Positions 1-10,711 of a DNA stretch of 64,000 nucleotides are shown piece after piece; position 1 is the stretch's first letter, and each line of letters starts with the position of its first letter. The notes below the pieces were generated by a model, which saw nothing but the letters and a program-made list of their open reading frames with translations, did no database searches and was not told where the DNA came from. The translations under genes and the position numbers were made by a program. The stretch lies in the NCBI GenBank assembly GCA_029582265.1, contig CM055819.1, positions 36,411,384-36,475,383 on the forward strand, read 5' to 3'. This DNA is from Zoroaster sp. YZ-2022 (Eukaryota; Echinodermata; Asteroidea; Forcipulatida; Zoroasteridae).

Positions 1-3000
1 AAATAATTGAAGTTTTTGGAGAATATTTCAAATTAAATTGATGCCTTATAAAGTCCTTTCTGCTATGACCGGTCTGGTTGCTTCTACATTAACTTTTATA
101 TTAAATATTCCACCTTTTGGTTATGTGAAGTACCAATCCAATACATTAACCTCTAACCAGGGGCGGATCCAGTGTCTCGAAAAAGGGGGTACACACAAGG
201 GAGGCACAATGCCAACAAAGAGGGAAACCAAAAACGTATGGTAAAGTTACATGTACGGCGACACACCCCCCACACCCCCCGATCCCCCAATGCCTCTATA
301 ACGTTAACCTTGGATACTCCGTGCAAGTGTACAGTGATGAGTGGACATCTCTTCTTTGTAAGGATTATTGATCTAGTACATCAACGACATCATTACACTG
401 TCATATCGATACATCGAACACAACCCGATAACAATGTTGGTAACAACCAGAGGTTTTCATTCCCCTTGTCATATGTGTCCATTATGCAATGATAAATTAT
501 CAAAAACTTAACTTTATTTTAACACGAGACTTCTATATTATTATCCCCTATAAAATGAGAAAATTTTATTCATCTTAATATTAAGATATTGCTTTTTTAA
601 TATAACTGCTGTATACTAAATATTTAATATACCGGTACCCACCTGGGGTAATGTATTTAAACAAACTGGGGAAATAATGACCAAAAGAACACAGCGTGAG
701 AGATCGGCAGGTGTTTTGGTGATTAAAGAGGAAAGATCTCAAAAGGATAAACACGGAAACTGCTTTTATTGAGATTCCCGGAGGTTCATCTCACAGAGGA
801 AAGAAGATTATTGGAATTTCCCGGACTGTCAGAAACCAAAGCGATTTTGACGAAAATCCACAATGATTTTTCTGAACTTAATTTCCACTTTGGGCTATAC
901 GTGTCAAATGATTTTTGATGAGTTCTGTAAACATGTCCGGTAAATTATTTATCATGATTGTTAGAGTTGATCACAGAAGCCATGGGGAGAAGATCACTAC
1001 TTAAAAGTGTGTGTGTGGGGAGGGGTTTGAGAGCGTGAAGGCCTGACAAATGTTGGATTTTAAAATATTTTTAAGACACTCTGCAGTGGTGATATCTGAG
1101 CACTTTATGCCCCGTTTTCTGGGGTGAGAATTCGAATACAAAATAATTTGTGTATTTCGCTTTAAGCCCGAAAATGGGTTCTACTCTGTGTGTGTGTGTG
1201 GGGGGGGGGGGGTGTATGTGTGTGTGTGTGTTGGGGGTGTGTTCGATGCCTATGATCGAAGCTTTGAAACTCGAAAGGTGTACGTAGTGGGTTTGGTAGG
1301 GGAACAATTAATGGAAAAAGAAGAAAAAACCGGAAAGTGTTGTTTTTTCGGGGATGGAGCCCAACTTGTGTCTGCGGCGTGGACGGAGAGTATAGATAGG
1401 CCTAATCAGACCGCCACTGTATTTCAGTGCTGCTTACTGTCATCTTAACTTCAATAAACACGTCTTACCATGCAAGGATAATCTGGATAACTTTGTACTA
1501 TTCTGAAATGTTTAGTTGGACCAAAGGCTCGAGGACCACGATGAACGTACCGATGCTATTTAGAGTTTCCTATAATGCGTAAACATATGTTCCCAGCGCC
1601 CCTTGTCAATAAAACACTCATTAAGAGGTCCAGCGAGAAAATGTCCTTGCATGCTCAATACTGCCCTGGTCCTTAAAAAGGGCATTATGGCTGTTGCTTG
1701 TTTGCCCACGGAGAGGGGCAGGGGGTTCTGTGCGGGTAAGGTTGGGTCCCCATGCACTCACTTGTTCCCCTGGTTATATTAGTGAGACATGCAATGTCTG
1801 CTTAATGATGGGAAGATAAAATGGTTTTTGGTAGCGACGTGTATGTTAATTTCATTATAACTAACATGTGAAAGTTTCACCACAATAATAAATGTTCACG
1901 TTTTCAGAAAATGATTTTCAAAATAGCAATTCCTTTAAAAAAAATTAAAATTCAGACGAAATGATTTCTCAGAATGATTGATACGCGTACTGGTACCAAC
2001 TTTACGCCAAGTACGTTTTAGATCCGATCTGATAAACTGGTATGATCTTCCCTTTAATAGTAGGCTACCGTTCTCGCTCTCTGATAATATACAATGAAAT
2101 GATTACATCACAGTGTTTGCAAACACTGTCGTAAAATCCCTCATCTTTTGTCCCATTGACTCAGGTACTTGCACTATTGTAGTTTTCGTTAAGAGCCTAA
2201 AAGAATTAAAATCCAAGGTTGGTAAATATTTTCCCGCTGTTTATATAACTACAGGTATCTGTTAAAAGATTCTCATAGAAAAAAAACATGACAGTGTATT
2301 CTTGACCATATTTAGATGCAAAATCTTCTTACGAATGGTCCGGTTGTTGGCTGTCCAGTACGGTACAGTATAGCCTGTATGCCTTACGGCAGCCTTGAAG
2401 ATTTGGTTAATTAAGAGTGTTCGTTCTGAATTGCAGTGGTCTCCGATGTCACACATACAGCAGCATCCTTCATTTTTGTTGATTTACAAACCAGCGTGAA
2501 AAGGGATTTCTATAATATTAAACTAGATTTGTCAGCACACCGTAAACGAATTGGAAAATACTACTAGTTAATTAATCAATGTTTGTGCGAAACAAACTAT
2601 TATTACCCTTACAAGGAACAGGTTTCTGGATGCCGTTTTGGCGCCCATTCATGTATTTTAAATTAGTCTGTGATGAACATGCCGGCATAGAAAGATATTC
2701 CCAGAATACTTAAATAACAACGAATTGTGCTCACCATAAGTCAGCATGTTAACCAATTTACAAAACGTGTGAAACTATTATTACAATCCTTATAAAGAAC
2801 AGGGTTTGGACAAGTTAGTGAGCATCAAAGCCAACAACGCAATGACCCGTGTCATATTATAGTTGACAGGGTATTGGCTTCGTTGTCATGGCTGCGCTGT
2901 AAGGACATGCCGTACCATTACCCCCTACGGGTTGGCTGAACTCAAGTCCGTGAATGAAACAACCAAAACGAAATCACTTGATAATTTCATGTCCATGTCA

Positions 3001-4188
3001 TGATGTGTGATAACTGACATGAACATTATGTCAAGGGTAAATCGGTAAACTAAAATTAAACATCCTTCAATTGTGTAAAAGTATTGAAGAACAAGCTTGA
3101 CTATAAATATAGAGGCCTATGCATAATTGATTATGGCGGTGATACAAATAATATATCATTTTTTACTCTTTATTCTCAGGGCGAATTAATGGTGTCAACA
3201 ATTTAAATTATTCTTTGTTTGACGGATTACCAAATGATAACATTGTTTTTTTGTGTAGATTATATGTGAATATTCCAAAATATATGGTCTAGACACACCT
3301 ATATAAATGGAGAAGACGTTTCTACTTGCAAAAACACAACGGTGGCAACTATACCAACCAATAATACTTAGCTAATTGTTTAACCTGGAACTATGGACCT
3401 ATGTTAAGTTTTATAAATTATAAATACATAAATTACATTTTCATACATTACAGTAAGGTATAATTATGTGATAATGAAATTAAAATAGAATACAAACATA
3501 AAGTGGCTACTATAAACTGGACGGTATATAGTTATGATATTTACGGTATATTTTTATAATTTATGACGGTAGGCCTATATATTTATGACGTCATATGTTA
3601 ACAACGAAGTTAAGGCCCTTCATTTTATTATTATAGAAATTTAACAAATAATTAATATTTCTCTGTAATTCAAATTCTAGCCCACCGTTTTGTATGACCC
3701 AAAATCTAGACTTGCTTAATAAAATACTAGTCTATACCGATCACAGGTCAAATAAGTTAAATTCCAATATGACGTTTTCGATATGCAGATATGCAGTTTA
3801 AAGGTTTGTAAAACAATGTGTACGTTTATGTGGAAAGTTCAATCAACGGTCACTGCTATTAACGTTATACCATCACTTGAAATTAATAAAAACTATTTAT
3901 AGGCCTATTTGGTATTTTTTTTAAATTCGTGCATTTGGTTTCATTACAAAAGGGGATTATTATTCATTTGATATAACAATTTCCCCCAGTTAACATAATT
4001 ATTGTCACAAATTATAATGGTAAATACATATTCGAGTGTTAGGCAGATCATGGAGGAAGGAAAAGTTTTCCTTCCTCCATGGGCAGATGATAACATTATT
4101 TGGTTTGATTATTTTGAAAATAAAATACTTTTTCTTTCCATGGGAAACAAAAATGTTATTTTATTTTAGTTTTTTGAAGTGCATGGTT
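1..4188. other. Gene-free AT-rich DNA
   Basis: I see no convincing coding exon here; the open frames are short and without recognisable motifs. At about 160-190 there is a GGGGCGGATCCAG word resembling the end of the hAT-like elements found later in the window, but no partner end is visible. A (GT)n/(G)n tract lies at 1188-1230. A diverged direct repeat (GAAACTATTATTAC followed by a TTATAAAGAACAGG-like word) occurs near 2594 and 2771. The rest is unassigned AT-rich sequence. Confidence 0.6.
4049..4081. mobile_element. Miniature palindromic element, copy 1 (33 bp)
   Basis: The element starts CATGGAGGAAGG, ends CCTTCCTCCATG, and is a perfect inverted repeat around a single central G. It is flanked by the 7-bp direct repeat GGCAGAT (4042-4048 and 4082-4088). 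Other copies share the arm sequence but have different flanking heptamers, which is what an insertion with target duplication would leave. Confidence 0.8.
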
Positions 4189-4220
4189 CTATAATCTTTT
4201 CATGACTTTAACAACTTTAA

Positions 4221-4566
4221 TGCATGCATGCATGCATGCATGGGAGCAATAAACAGTGTCCGCTGACCCAAGCACTGAACTTGCAATCACCACAACAAAC
4301 ATGTACATGTCCCATGGAAAGGCAAGTATACCTAATAACCTCAATCCTCTAAAATCCTTCAGTAGTAAAGCAAGCACATGACATGTATGCACGCGTGTTT
4401 CTAATCTGTGACACGTGTACATGGCCAGGGACCCTCCCTGCATGCATGGAGCAATAAACAGTGTCCACTGACCCAAGCACTGACCTTGCAATGACTACAA
4501 CAAACATGGATGTACATGTACCATGGAAAGGCAAGCATGCCTAATAACCTCAATCCTTCAAAATCC
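4221..4566. repeat. Tandem duplication of about 208 bp
   Basis: Two neighbouring copies, beginning near 4243 and 4451, share the AGCAATAAACAGTGTCC start and the AATAACCTCAATCC end with scattered substitutions. A short (GCAT)n run precedes the first copy. The open frames across it are by-products of the repeat. Confidence 0.8.
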
Positions 4567-5647
4567 CTCACTTTAGCAAAGAGGATTTGGGAGGATTTGG
4601 GAAGGTTAATACGCCATTGCTCGAAAAATACAGTTGCTATGCTTTACCATTTCTGCATTTAAACTACGGGTCCTTTTGACTGGTAAAGAAAGTAAATCAC
4701 TTTCAGAAAAATCATTTCACAAAATGATTTACCAGGACATGAATACAGAGTAATGATATTTAATGAATTATTTCACGACGTAGCGTGATAAATTCACTGC
4801 TGGTCAAGGAATGGTGCTGCTTATTTAATTTTTGTAATATACTTTTCAAATTAAAAACAAAATTGTCGGTGAAGTTAAGAAACATAGGCCTATGGAATAG
4901 CCTATTGACATCTTTAACAACAATGTATCCTTCTGTGAACTAACAAAAATGCCACAATCATGACAGCTGTTGTTACAATGAAAAAAGACCACTTTTCTAG
5001 TGCAACTGATGACCTAAAATTCTTATACCCGTTTTGTCGCCAATGATAATGAAGACGATCACTAACAAATATTGTGTATGTATATTAATCTTTATTTAAG
5101 TAGTAGACCTACATACATATTCAAAAACATTGATCTTTTTACCGTCTGTTTATTGGTTTGGAAAAAAGTAAGTACATTTGGTATTGGTTATTTCACAAAT
5201 TTTTAAAAATTACTATCTGGACATTTAAAAAATAATTTTAAGGTAGTGGTGAATGCACAAGACTTATGTACTATGTCTTACAAACATTTAAAGCCCCTAC
5301 ACAACATTGACAATTTTCAAAACAAATGTAATCAAAGTTTTACCTTAAAATAACTTGATGATTATTTAAAGCATTCCTTAAAACAGTTCTCTTTGAGGTG
5401 CTATCATTTTTAGTAAAATAGTCAATTTGAATTATTACTGAATTAAATCTGAATAATTCCATACCGTGTGAGAATTGTAAATGAGAGCTTATGAAACTTT
5501 TCTCAGAAATGTTAAGACCAATTGAGCCAGAATTTTCACAGGTTGACTTAATCTTCACAGAGCGCATTTATTTAATGACCTTTTAGCAAAAGGGTAATGG
5601 GACAAATAATAATTATTTGTGATTAAACACAAGGCCTAATATTTCAA
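4567..5647. other. Gene-free spacer
   Basis: This is AT-rich DNA with no recognisable exon or complete element. It ends at the target duplication of the SINE-derived hairpin downstream. Confidence 0.5.
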
Positions 5648-5661
5648 TAATTATATCCATA

Positions 5662-5908
5662 TAGGTTGGTGAAATTCTTGCGTCTGGAGATAAACAATTG
5701 ATTTAATTTTGCCCTACACCGACGTGTGTATAGCACTGTATGCTCAGTGCTTTCCGAGTGTCTGTGAAAAAACTACACAGGCGACTCGGGCGGGATTCGT
5801 GGGTTCGAATCCCGCCCGAGTCGCCTGTGTAGTTTTTTCACAGACACTCGGAAAGCACTGAGCATACAGTGCTATACACACGTCGGTGTAGGGCAAAATT
5901 AAATCAAT
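5662..5908 (-). mobile_element. SINE-derived foldback insertion
   Basis: Two almost perfect inverted arms of about 104 bp (5696-5801 and 5804-5908) meet around a loop of about six bases in the tRNA-like B-box GGTTCGAATCC. The same sequence in ordinary orientation occurs in the SINE at 50919-51130, so the arms are SINE body and tail folded on themselves, with most of the tRNA-like head lost. The insertion is flanked by a 14-bp direct repeat TAATTATATCCATA (5648-5661 and 5909-5922), typical of LINE-driven retroposition. It lies 10-24 bases past the stop of the minus-strand gene P1, so it would fall in that gene's 3' UTR unless polyadenylation comes first. Confidence 0.85.
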
Positions 5909-5931
5909 TAATTATATCCATACTGCATGGG

Positions 5932-7017
5932 TTATTTCAGTGGGGATGGTTGCTGCCTCACTGCTGTGTGACGTGTAAATGACTTAAGTGCCGACCTAGG
6001 TTGTAACACTTTGGCATCACTCCTGAGAACATAGTCTAAGCTTGGTTCCCAAATCCTCAATGGAATTGAACCTAATGTCTCCTTCCGTAACCTTCCCCTT
6101 GTAACATATCTTGGTGTCTCTCGGTCGGGGAGCAAGGGTGGGGAGTTTGGAGGAGCATCAGGAATGTGGAAGGTGGTGGAAGAGGTAGGTAAGGCGTTAG
6201 TCGTCGAGGGCCGTTGGTGATCGGCCTCTCGTGAAAAATTATGGATATCGTTTTGAATTCTCTGTTTCATGCGGTTCAGAGTCAGAGGGGGAAACCGTGT
6301 CTCACCCGATGTCTCCCCGGCTGGTGAATTGAGTTTGTTACGGTCTACAGTCCTGGATTCCATCTTGCTATTTCCATCGTGATCTCGTTTTCCAGTGATG
6401 GGAAGTTGGTTCATTAGATTTCCTAGCGTAATTCCAGATAAATTGTACCCTCCGGAACCCCCACGTCTACAAGTTCTTAGCGAGGCAAGTTTGGCTCGCC
6501 GTCTCTCGATGTACATATCAGTCTTGGAGCGGTGTAGCCAGTTTGGATTTACTTCTGCATCCTCTCTGGGATCAGTCTGGGGGAGTTGCCTCAAATCTCT
6601 TTTACTTCTCAAGTACCCATGGAAACTCCTCTGTTTGATCACCATGTAATTATCCAGTTGTTCGTTGACCGGGCGATGGACGGTAGGGTCCCCGTGATGG
6701 GACGACGAGTGCCCCTGCAGCGGTTCACGGGCACTGTGAGGATGCACCGATGGGGGTAAATCTGCCTTGATCTCCGGTTGGAGTCTGATATGAGCCATGT
6801 CTACCTGAAAGTGCCGGTCCCTCTCCCTTGGCGACCAGCTAGTCGTTGGAGAATCAACAGCAGAGTCTCCGGACGGTGATGGATGTTTAGGGCTCATGAT
6901 TTCAACACTATCGTGGTAAGTCGTCCGATGAGTGCATAATCTAGGGGTACTCGAAGTTGAGCCAAGACTACCAGTTGAATCACCTAGCCTCCAGTTTGAC
7001 TCGCCCATATTTGGCAT
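5932..7017 (-). CDS. P1: unknown basic disordered protein, 361 aa
   Basis: This is a single open exon of 361 codons from ATG at 7017; a second ATG three codons on is possible. I do not recognise the family. The protein is rich in Arg, Ser, Pro and Thr, with no signal peptide, membrane segment or known domain. Visible motifs are DRHF followed by a Pro/Lys/Asp-Leu pattern (around residues 65-90), SKRDLRQ, and RSKTDM followed by a basic stretch. P6 has counterparts to these (DRHF, SKSDLRQ, RSKSDL), so the two are probably distant paralogues. The exon is clearly more GC-rich than its flanks, supporting real coding sequence. It is transcribed away from P2, with about 9.9 kb of nested transposons between. 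A SINE hairpin follows the stop and a shortened miniature palindrome lies 39 bases before the ATG. Function unknown; upstream noncoding exons are likely but not located. Confidence 0.7.
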   Translation of the reverse strand: MPNMGESNWRLGDSTGSLGSTSSTPRLCTHRTTYHDSVEIMSPKHPSPSGDSAVDSPTTSWSPRERDRHFQVDMAHIRLQPEIKADLPPSVHPHSAREPLQGHSSSHHGDPTVHRPVNEQLDNYMVIKQRSFHGYLRSKRDLRQLPQTDPREDAEVNPNWLHRSKTDMYIERRRAKLASLRTCRRGGSGGYNLSGITLGNLMNQLPITGKRDHDGNSKMESRTVDRNKLNSPAGETSGETRFPPLTLNRMKQRIQNDIHNFSREADHQRPSTTNALPTSSTTFHIPDAPPNSPPLLPDRETPRYVTRGRLRKETLGSIPLRIWEPSLDYVLRSDAKVLQPRSALKSFTRHTAVRQQPSPLK

Positions 7018-7055
7018 TCTGCTTTCACAAACATCGAAAATTCGCAGTCTTCAAC

Positions 7056-7070
7056 CATCCTTCCTCCATG
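7056..7070. mobile_element. Miniature palindromic element, shortened copy (15 bp)
   Basis: CATCCTTCCTCCATG keeps the outer CAT and the complete right arm of the family, with the left arm deleted. It is flanked by a perfect 7-bp repeat CTTCAAC (7049-7055 and 7071-7077). It lies 39 bases upstream of the P1 start codon, in its promoter or 5' UTR. Confidence 0.65.
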
Positions 7071-7077
7071 CTTCAAC

Positions 7078-8420
7078 CAACTCACATAAATCTTGACTAT
7101 CACATTGTTGCCTTTTCCAGGAGAAATCGCCCATTTTTGGCAGAATATTCCACAAATACAGTTAAAGTTTAGCGTAGCAACGCTGCGTGGCGTTCTTGTT
7201 TTTCCTTGTCACTGCACTCCGTGCAGGCAGGGTCAACTCCTTGACCCGAGCCGTGCTCACTCATACTTCACAACCAGATAACATTATTATTCTCAACAAC
7301 AGGTAAACACACACCAAGAAGGTTGTCACAAGGTGTCTACGCCTTGTCAAAACGGCTTCTGCACTGAGCGTGGAATTGGTTCATACGGATCTCAGCGGTA
7401 TAACCGACACATACCAGTATACGGCCAGAAAACCTCCTAAATACTGGCGATGTTTCTATAAACAAACTTGTACATAATAGCGATGCAAATACACTGTGTA
7501 CAATATATCCAACGCCCGAGGCATCAGAAAGTCCTTTGTACTCGTTATCGACCGTGTACCCTTATTGTACCCATGGAGGCGAGGATAAACGTACCCCCAC
7601 ATTATTAATTCATCACGGCAAAGAACACGGACCAAAAATAACGGTTTTTGGATAAGAGGGCGCTATTTCATTCTGCCAACTAATTTATTTACACATGCAC
7701 CGTTGTTGCCACAATGCTCCCTGAAAATAACTTCATGTGGTGTAATCAAACTGACAAAAAAATTCCTTCTGTAGTATGGCTATTGTGGGTGTATTACTGT
7801 GAATGGTTTTTTAAACCCAATGTTTGTCTTTTTTGGTTTTTGATCATGCTTTGATAAAGATCCTGCTAGGTTGGAAACGTCATGCCACAAACAATAATTT
7901 TACAAAATTGGTTTCGTTAAAAATAGTACTACGGGTGGGTTTTAAACATTGTTAATACCATTGTAAATTCAAACTGGTAATAAACTTGCTTCTCTGCATG
8001 GTATGACTATTGTAAGTACATTATTGTGTATATTAAGGTTTTTTTTAAACTAAATTAAAAAAAATTGTTGGCCTATGATAGAGATCCTGCTATGTTCGAA
8101 ACGTGAGGCTACTAACTAAAATATTTCAAAATTTGTTTCGTTAAAAATAACAGAGATATGTCATTGTTAAAACTATTGTCAAAGTTTGTAAGCTATAATG
8201 CTGTAAAAATATTGTTTCCATATTTTAAAAATAAAATTAATCACGGTCAGCGTGATTGATAGGGTGGTTGAGTAACGGGTAACGAATATTTTCGGCTTGA
8301 GCATTTCGTTTGTATAGATGTACAATGTACCAATTTACATACATTGGGGACCTTGATGTCGTATGGACATGCATTGTGAGGCTGTGGTCAGTGCAAACAA
8401 TCACAGATAGCACAAAGGAC
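7078..8420. repeat. P1 upstream region and diverged direct repeat pair
   Basis: From 7078 to about 7780 lies the upstream region of P1, with no clear core promoter. Two diverged copies of a unit of about 160 bp follow (about 7781-7940 and 8006-8170). Each has GATCCTGCTA-GTT-GAAACGT and ends in GTTTCGTTAAAAATA. The GAAACGT box resembles the terminal regions of Penelope-like retroelements, which can carry hammerhead ribozymes, but the CTGATGA half is not present. Confidence 0.5.
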
Positions 8421-8433
8421 CGTTTACTCGAAC

Positions 8434-8461
8434 CATGGAGGAAGGAATTCCTTCCTCCATG
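8434..8461. mobile_element. Miniature palindromic element, copy 2 (28 bp, perfect)
   Basis: This is the smallest full copy: a perfect, spacerless 28-bp palindrome starting CATGGAGGAAGGAA and ending in its complement. It is flanked by the 7-bp direct repeat CTCGAAC (8427-8433 and 8462-8468). Confidence 0.85.
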
Positions 8462-8827
8462 CTCGAACTAAAGACTTCTAGACGCCTTTGCGTGTCCTCT
8501 GAATCGGTACTGTATCCCATCTGCGGAGAGTGTTTGACTTATAAAGATTATACCACTGCCAATCAGTGGCGTATTTCTTGGAAGAAATTAGGGTGACGAT
8601 GCAGGGCGTTCCAAATTTTAAATTGTGATGTTAGAAAGAGAAAAAAATTTGTTTCTCCAGCTGAAAATGCCTTTTGGCATTTCTGTTGGACATCCAGTTA
8701 TAATGATCGGTGGCAATATATATTGAATACATTATTAAACCATCAGTTAAATGTCATTATAGCATATATACATGCTTACGTAACTGTTGGAATTATGTAA
8801 CGAAACTTTTTTTGTTTTCATCGCCAG

Positions 8828-9085
8828 TCCCTACGGCAACGGATGAATAACCACAAGTTTGACATCAGGAATAGGGATGACCAGAAGCCTGTGGCTGAGC
8901 ACTTTAATCTACTTGGCCATTTACTTCAACACTTCGAAGTAGCAGTTCTCAAACAAGGACCATTCAAAACCAAACTTCAAAGGGAAGCAGCTGAACAAAG
9001 GATTATTCACACCCTGAACTGCATTGAACAAGGACTGAATAGAGACTCTGGCTTCATGTCCCAATATACAGGATTAACTTCATGA
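8828..9085 (+). pseudogene. Penelope-like element GIY-YIG fragment
   Basis: The in-frame peptide begins SLRQRMNNHKFDI and continues with KPVAEHFN, GH, a VAVLKQ block, an R/E helix and GLNRDSGF. This order (conserved Arg, His, AEHFN-xxGH, catalytic-region Glu, then GLN) matches the C-terminal part of the GIY-YIG endonuclease domain of Penelope-like retroelements. The N-terminal GIY and YIG strands and the reverse transcriptase are missing, so this is a 5'-truncated copy. Its 3' region continues into a possible hammerhead core and is interrupted at 9185 by a hAT-like element. Confidence 0.8.
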
Positions 9086-9154
9086 GTCACCGCCACCTTT
9101 TGTTTGCCACCTCCTCCCAGACTGTATGACTTCCCTTGTCCTTCTTCATTGCAT

Positions 9155-9180
9155 CTGATGAAGTAGCTGTAGCTACGAAA
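9155..9180 (+). ncRNA. Possible hammerhead ribozyme core of the Penelope-like element
   Basis: CTGATGA at 9155-9161 is followed, after one extra A, by a perfect 5-bp hairpin (GTAGC-TGTA-GCTAC) and GAAA at 9177-9180. This is the order of the hammerhead core (CUGAUGA, stem II, GAAA). Hammerheads are known in the terminal repeats of Penelope-like elements. The extra A and the unresolved stems I and III make activity uncertain. The adjoining stem would have been cut by the hAT-like insertion. Confidence 0.4.
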
Positions 9181-9184
9181 GCTT

Positions 9185-10054
9185 CAACGGCGGATCTAGG
9201 CCCAAAGTTTAGGGGGGGCCAAATGCTCAGTGGAGGGGCGTATTTGCGAGCGCAAAACGTTTCTGGTGGGGTTTGTTTGTTTTGTGGGTCTAGACGACAA
9301 TACTTGATTTAGTATGAAATTTCAGTGATAAGCTTTGGATTTGAACCCGCAACCTTGTGATTGTAGGCTAGGTCCTGCGGTCTAACCACTTGACTAATGC
9401 AGGGTTTCCGGAAATGCTTAGCTTCTGGTTGCTCTGAGCGGACAAATATTATTCATAAATAGATTAGCTTTTTCCACTGTATATGAGCCCTATAATGGTC
9501 GTTGAAATACCTGTATGGCAAAATGTGGCGATTGGAGGAAACAACAACAATCAGTTAAAGCAAGAAACTAAAGTTCAATCGATGGACACCGCTTGTGGCG
9601 AAGTACTCAATAACCCGAGTGGTGGTTGGGAGACGGTCACGATGAGCTTGAAGGAGGATGAGGACTCAGGCGATCCTCTCTCATGGTTGAACGCAAAGCA
9701 GTCAGGGTACGCGATGTTCGCGCCAAGTCTAAACGTAGGCTCTACATTGCGGACGTTGCATGGCTCACCTAATATCCAGGAAACCCCACACAACCAGTCG
9801 CGTGTGCATAAGCCATGCATACAATCACCGTGTACGCCTGTCTAATGCAGCTTGGCTTAACTGCACAAACTACCATTGCAAATTTTGTGGCAATGTTGGA
9901 TCGTGAGTAGGATTATGAACACATTCATGTAGCCAATCAGTGTGTTGTAATTTGCATACTTTAACAAAAGCTGAACGTATAAGCAAGACTTAGCTGCACA
10001 ATGAGGGGGCGTAAAGTTGTGGGGTTTTGTTTGTCTCTTTTCCCCTTTTTCTTC

Positions 10055-10091
<37 letters not shown>

Positions 10092-10164
10092 TTTTTGGGT
10101 GTACAGCTTCGGTTTTTTGGGGGGGGCCATGGCCCCCGTTGGCCCCCCCCTGGATCCGCCGTTG
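9185..10164. mobile_element. Non-autonomous hAT-like element, 980 bp
   Basis: The ends are imperfect terminal inverted repeats, CAACGGCGGATCTAGG on the left and CCTGGATCCGCCGTTG on the right. They are flanked by a perfect 8-bp duplication GAAAGCTT (9177-9184 and 10165-10172). An 8-bp target and CA..TG ends fit the hAT superfamily. Inside are a decayed tRNA-like SINE head on the minus strand (about 9340-9405, with A- and B-box-like words), an open frame of about 120 codons at 9483-9845 with no recognisable domain, and a pyrimidine/poly-T tract near 10030-10096. No transposase is visible. The element sits in the tail of the Penelope-like copy. Confidence 0.8.
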
Positions 10165-10360
10165 GAAAGCTTATGCCTATTTTTAAGTTTAGTTAGTCTT
10201 AAAAGTGCTACCATTTATATATATATATATATCTTATTCTACCTGACTAACACGGCTGCATACAGATCTTTGTTTTCATCCAAAGCATGGGGAAAGATTC
10301 AGCTCAATTCAGGTTTTCAGCAAAGGGGAACCAGGCGCCCCCGACCGCGCTAAAAAATAA

Positions 10361-10451
<91 letters not shown>

Positions 10452-10452
10452 G
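10165..10452 (+). repeat. Penelope-like tail and (TAAA)n tract
   Basis: This sequence resumes the retroelement tail after the hAT-like insertion: a short (TA)n run near 10217 and a CCTGACTAACACGGCTGCATAC block, then about 95 bp of (TAAA)n. The same tail recurs at 13794-14244 with a longer (TAAA)n. Confidence 0.7.
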
Positions 10453-10711
10453 AAGAGATTATTTACATTGTAGTCCGAATAATATCGGATCTCAATTTCA
10501 CCCTTAACATATGATTTACAGAAAGTATCAAATAATGAATAATTATTATATCGGCATTTTCTATATTACAGAGAATACTTGAGGTGCTCCCAAGTGTGAG
10601 ATGATATTTAACATCTAAGCTGCCGGATATAAAAAGCTCCCCATATATATATCATAATATTCATTTGACATAAGATAGTTTTCTAACTTTGTATATTCTT
10701 CGGATCTAATA

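Noticed and set aside
9483..9845. 120-codon frame inside the hAT-like element
   Set aside because: The duplicated copy at 13250-13560 has lost the frame and no transposase motif is present.
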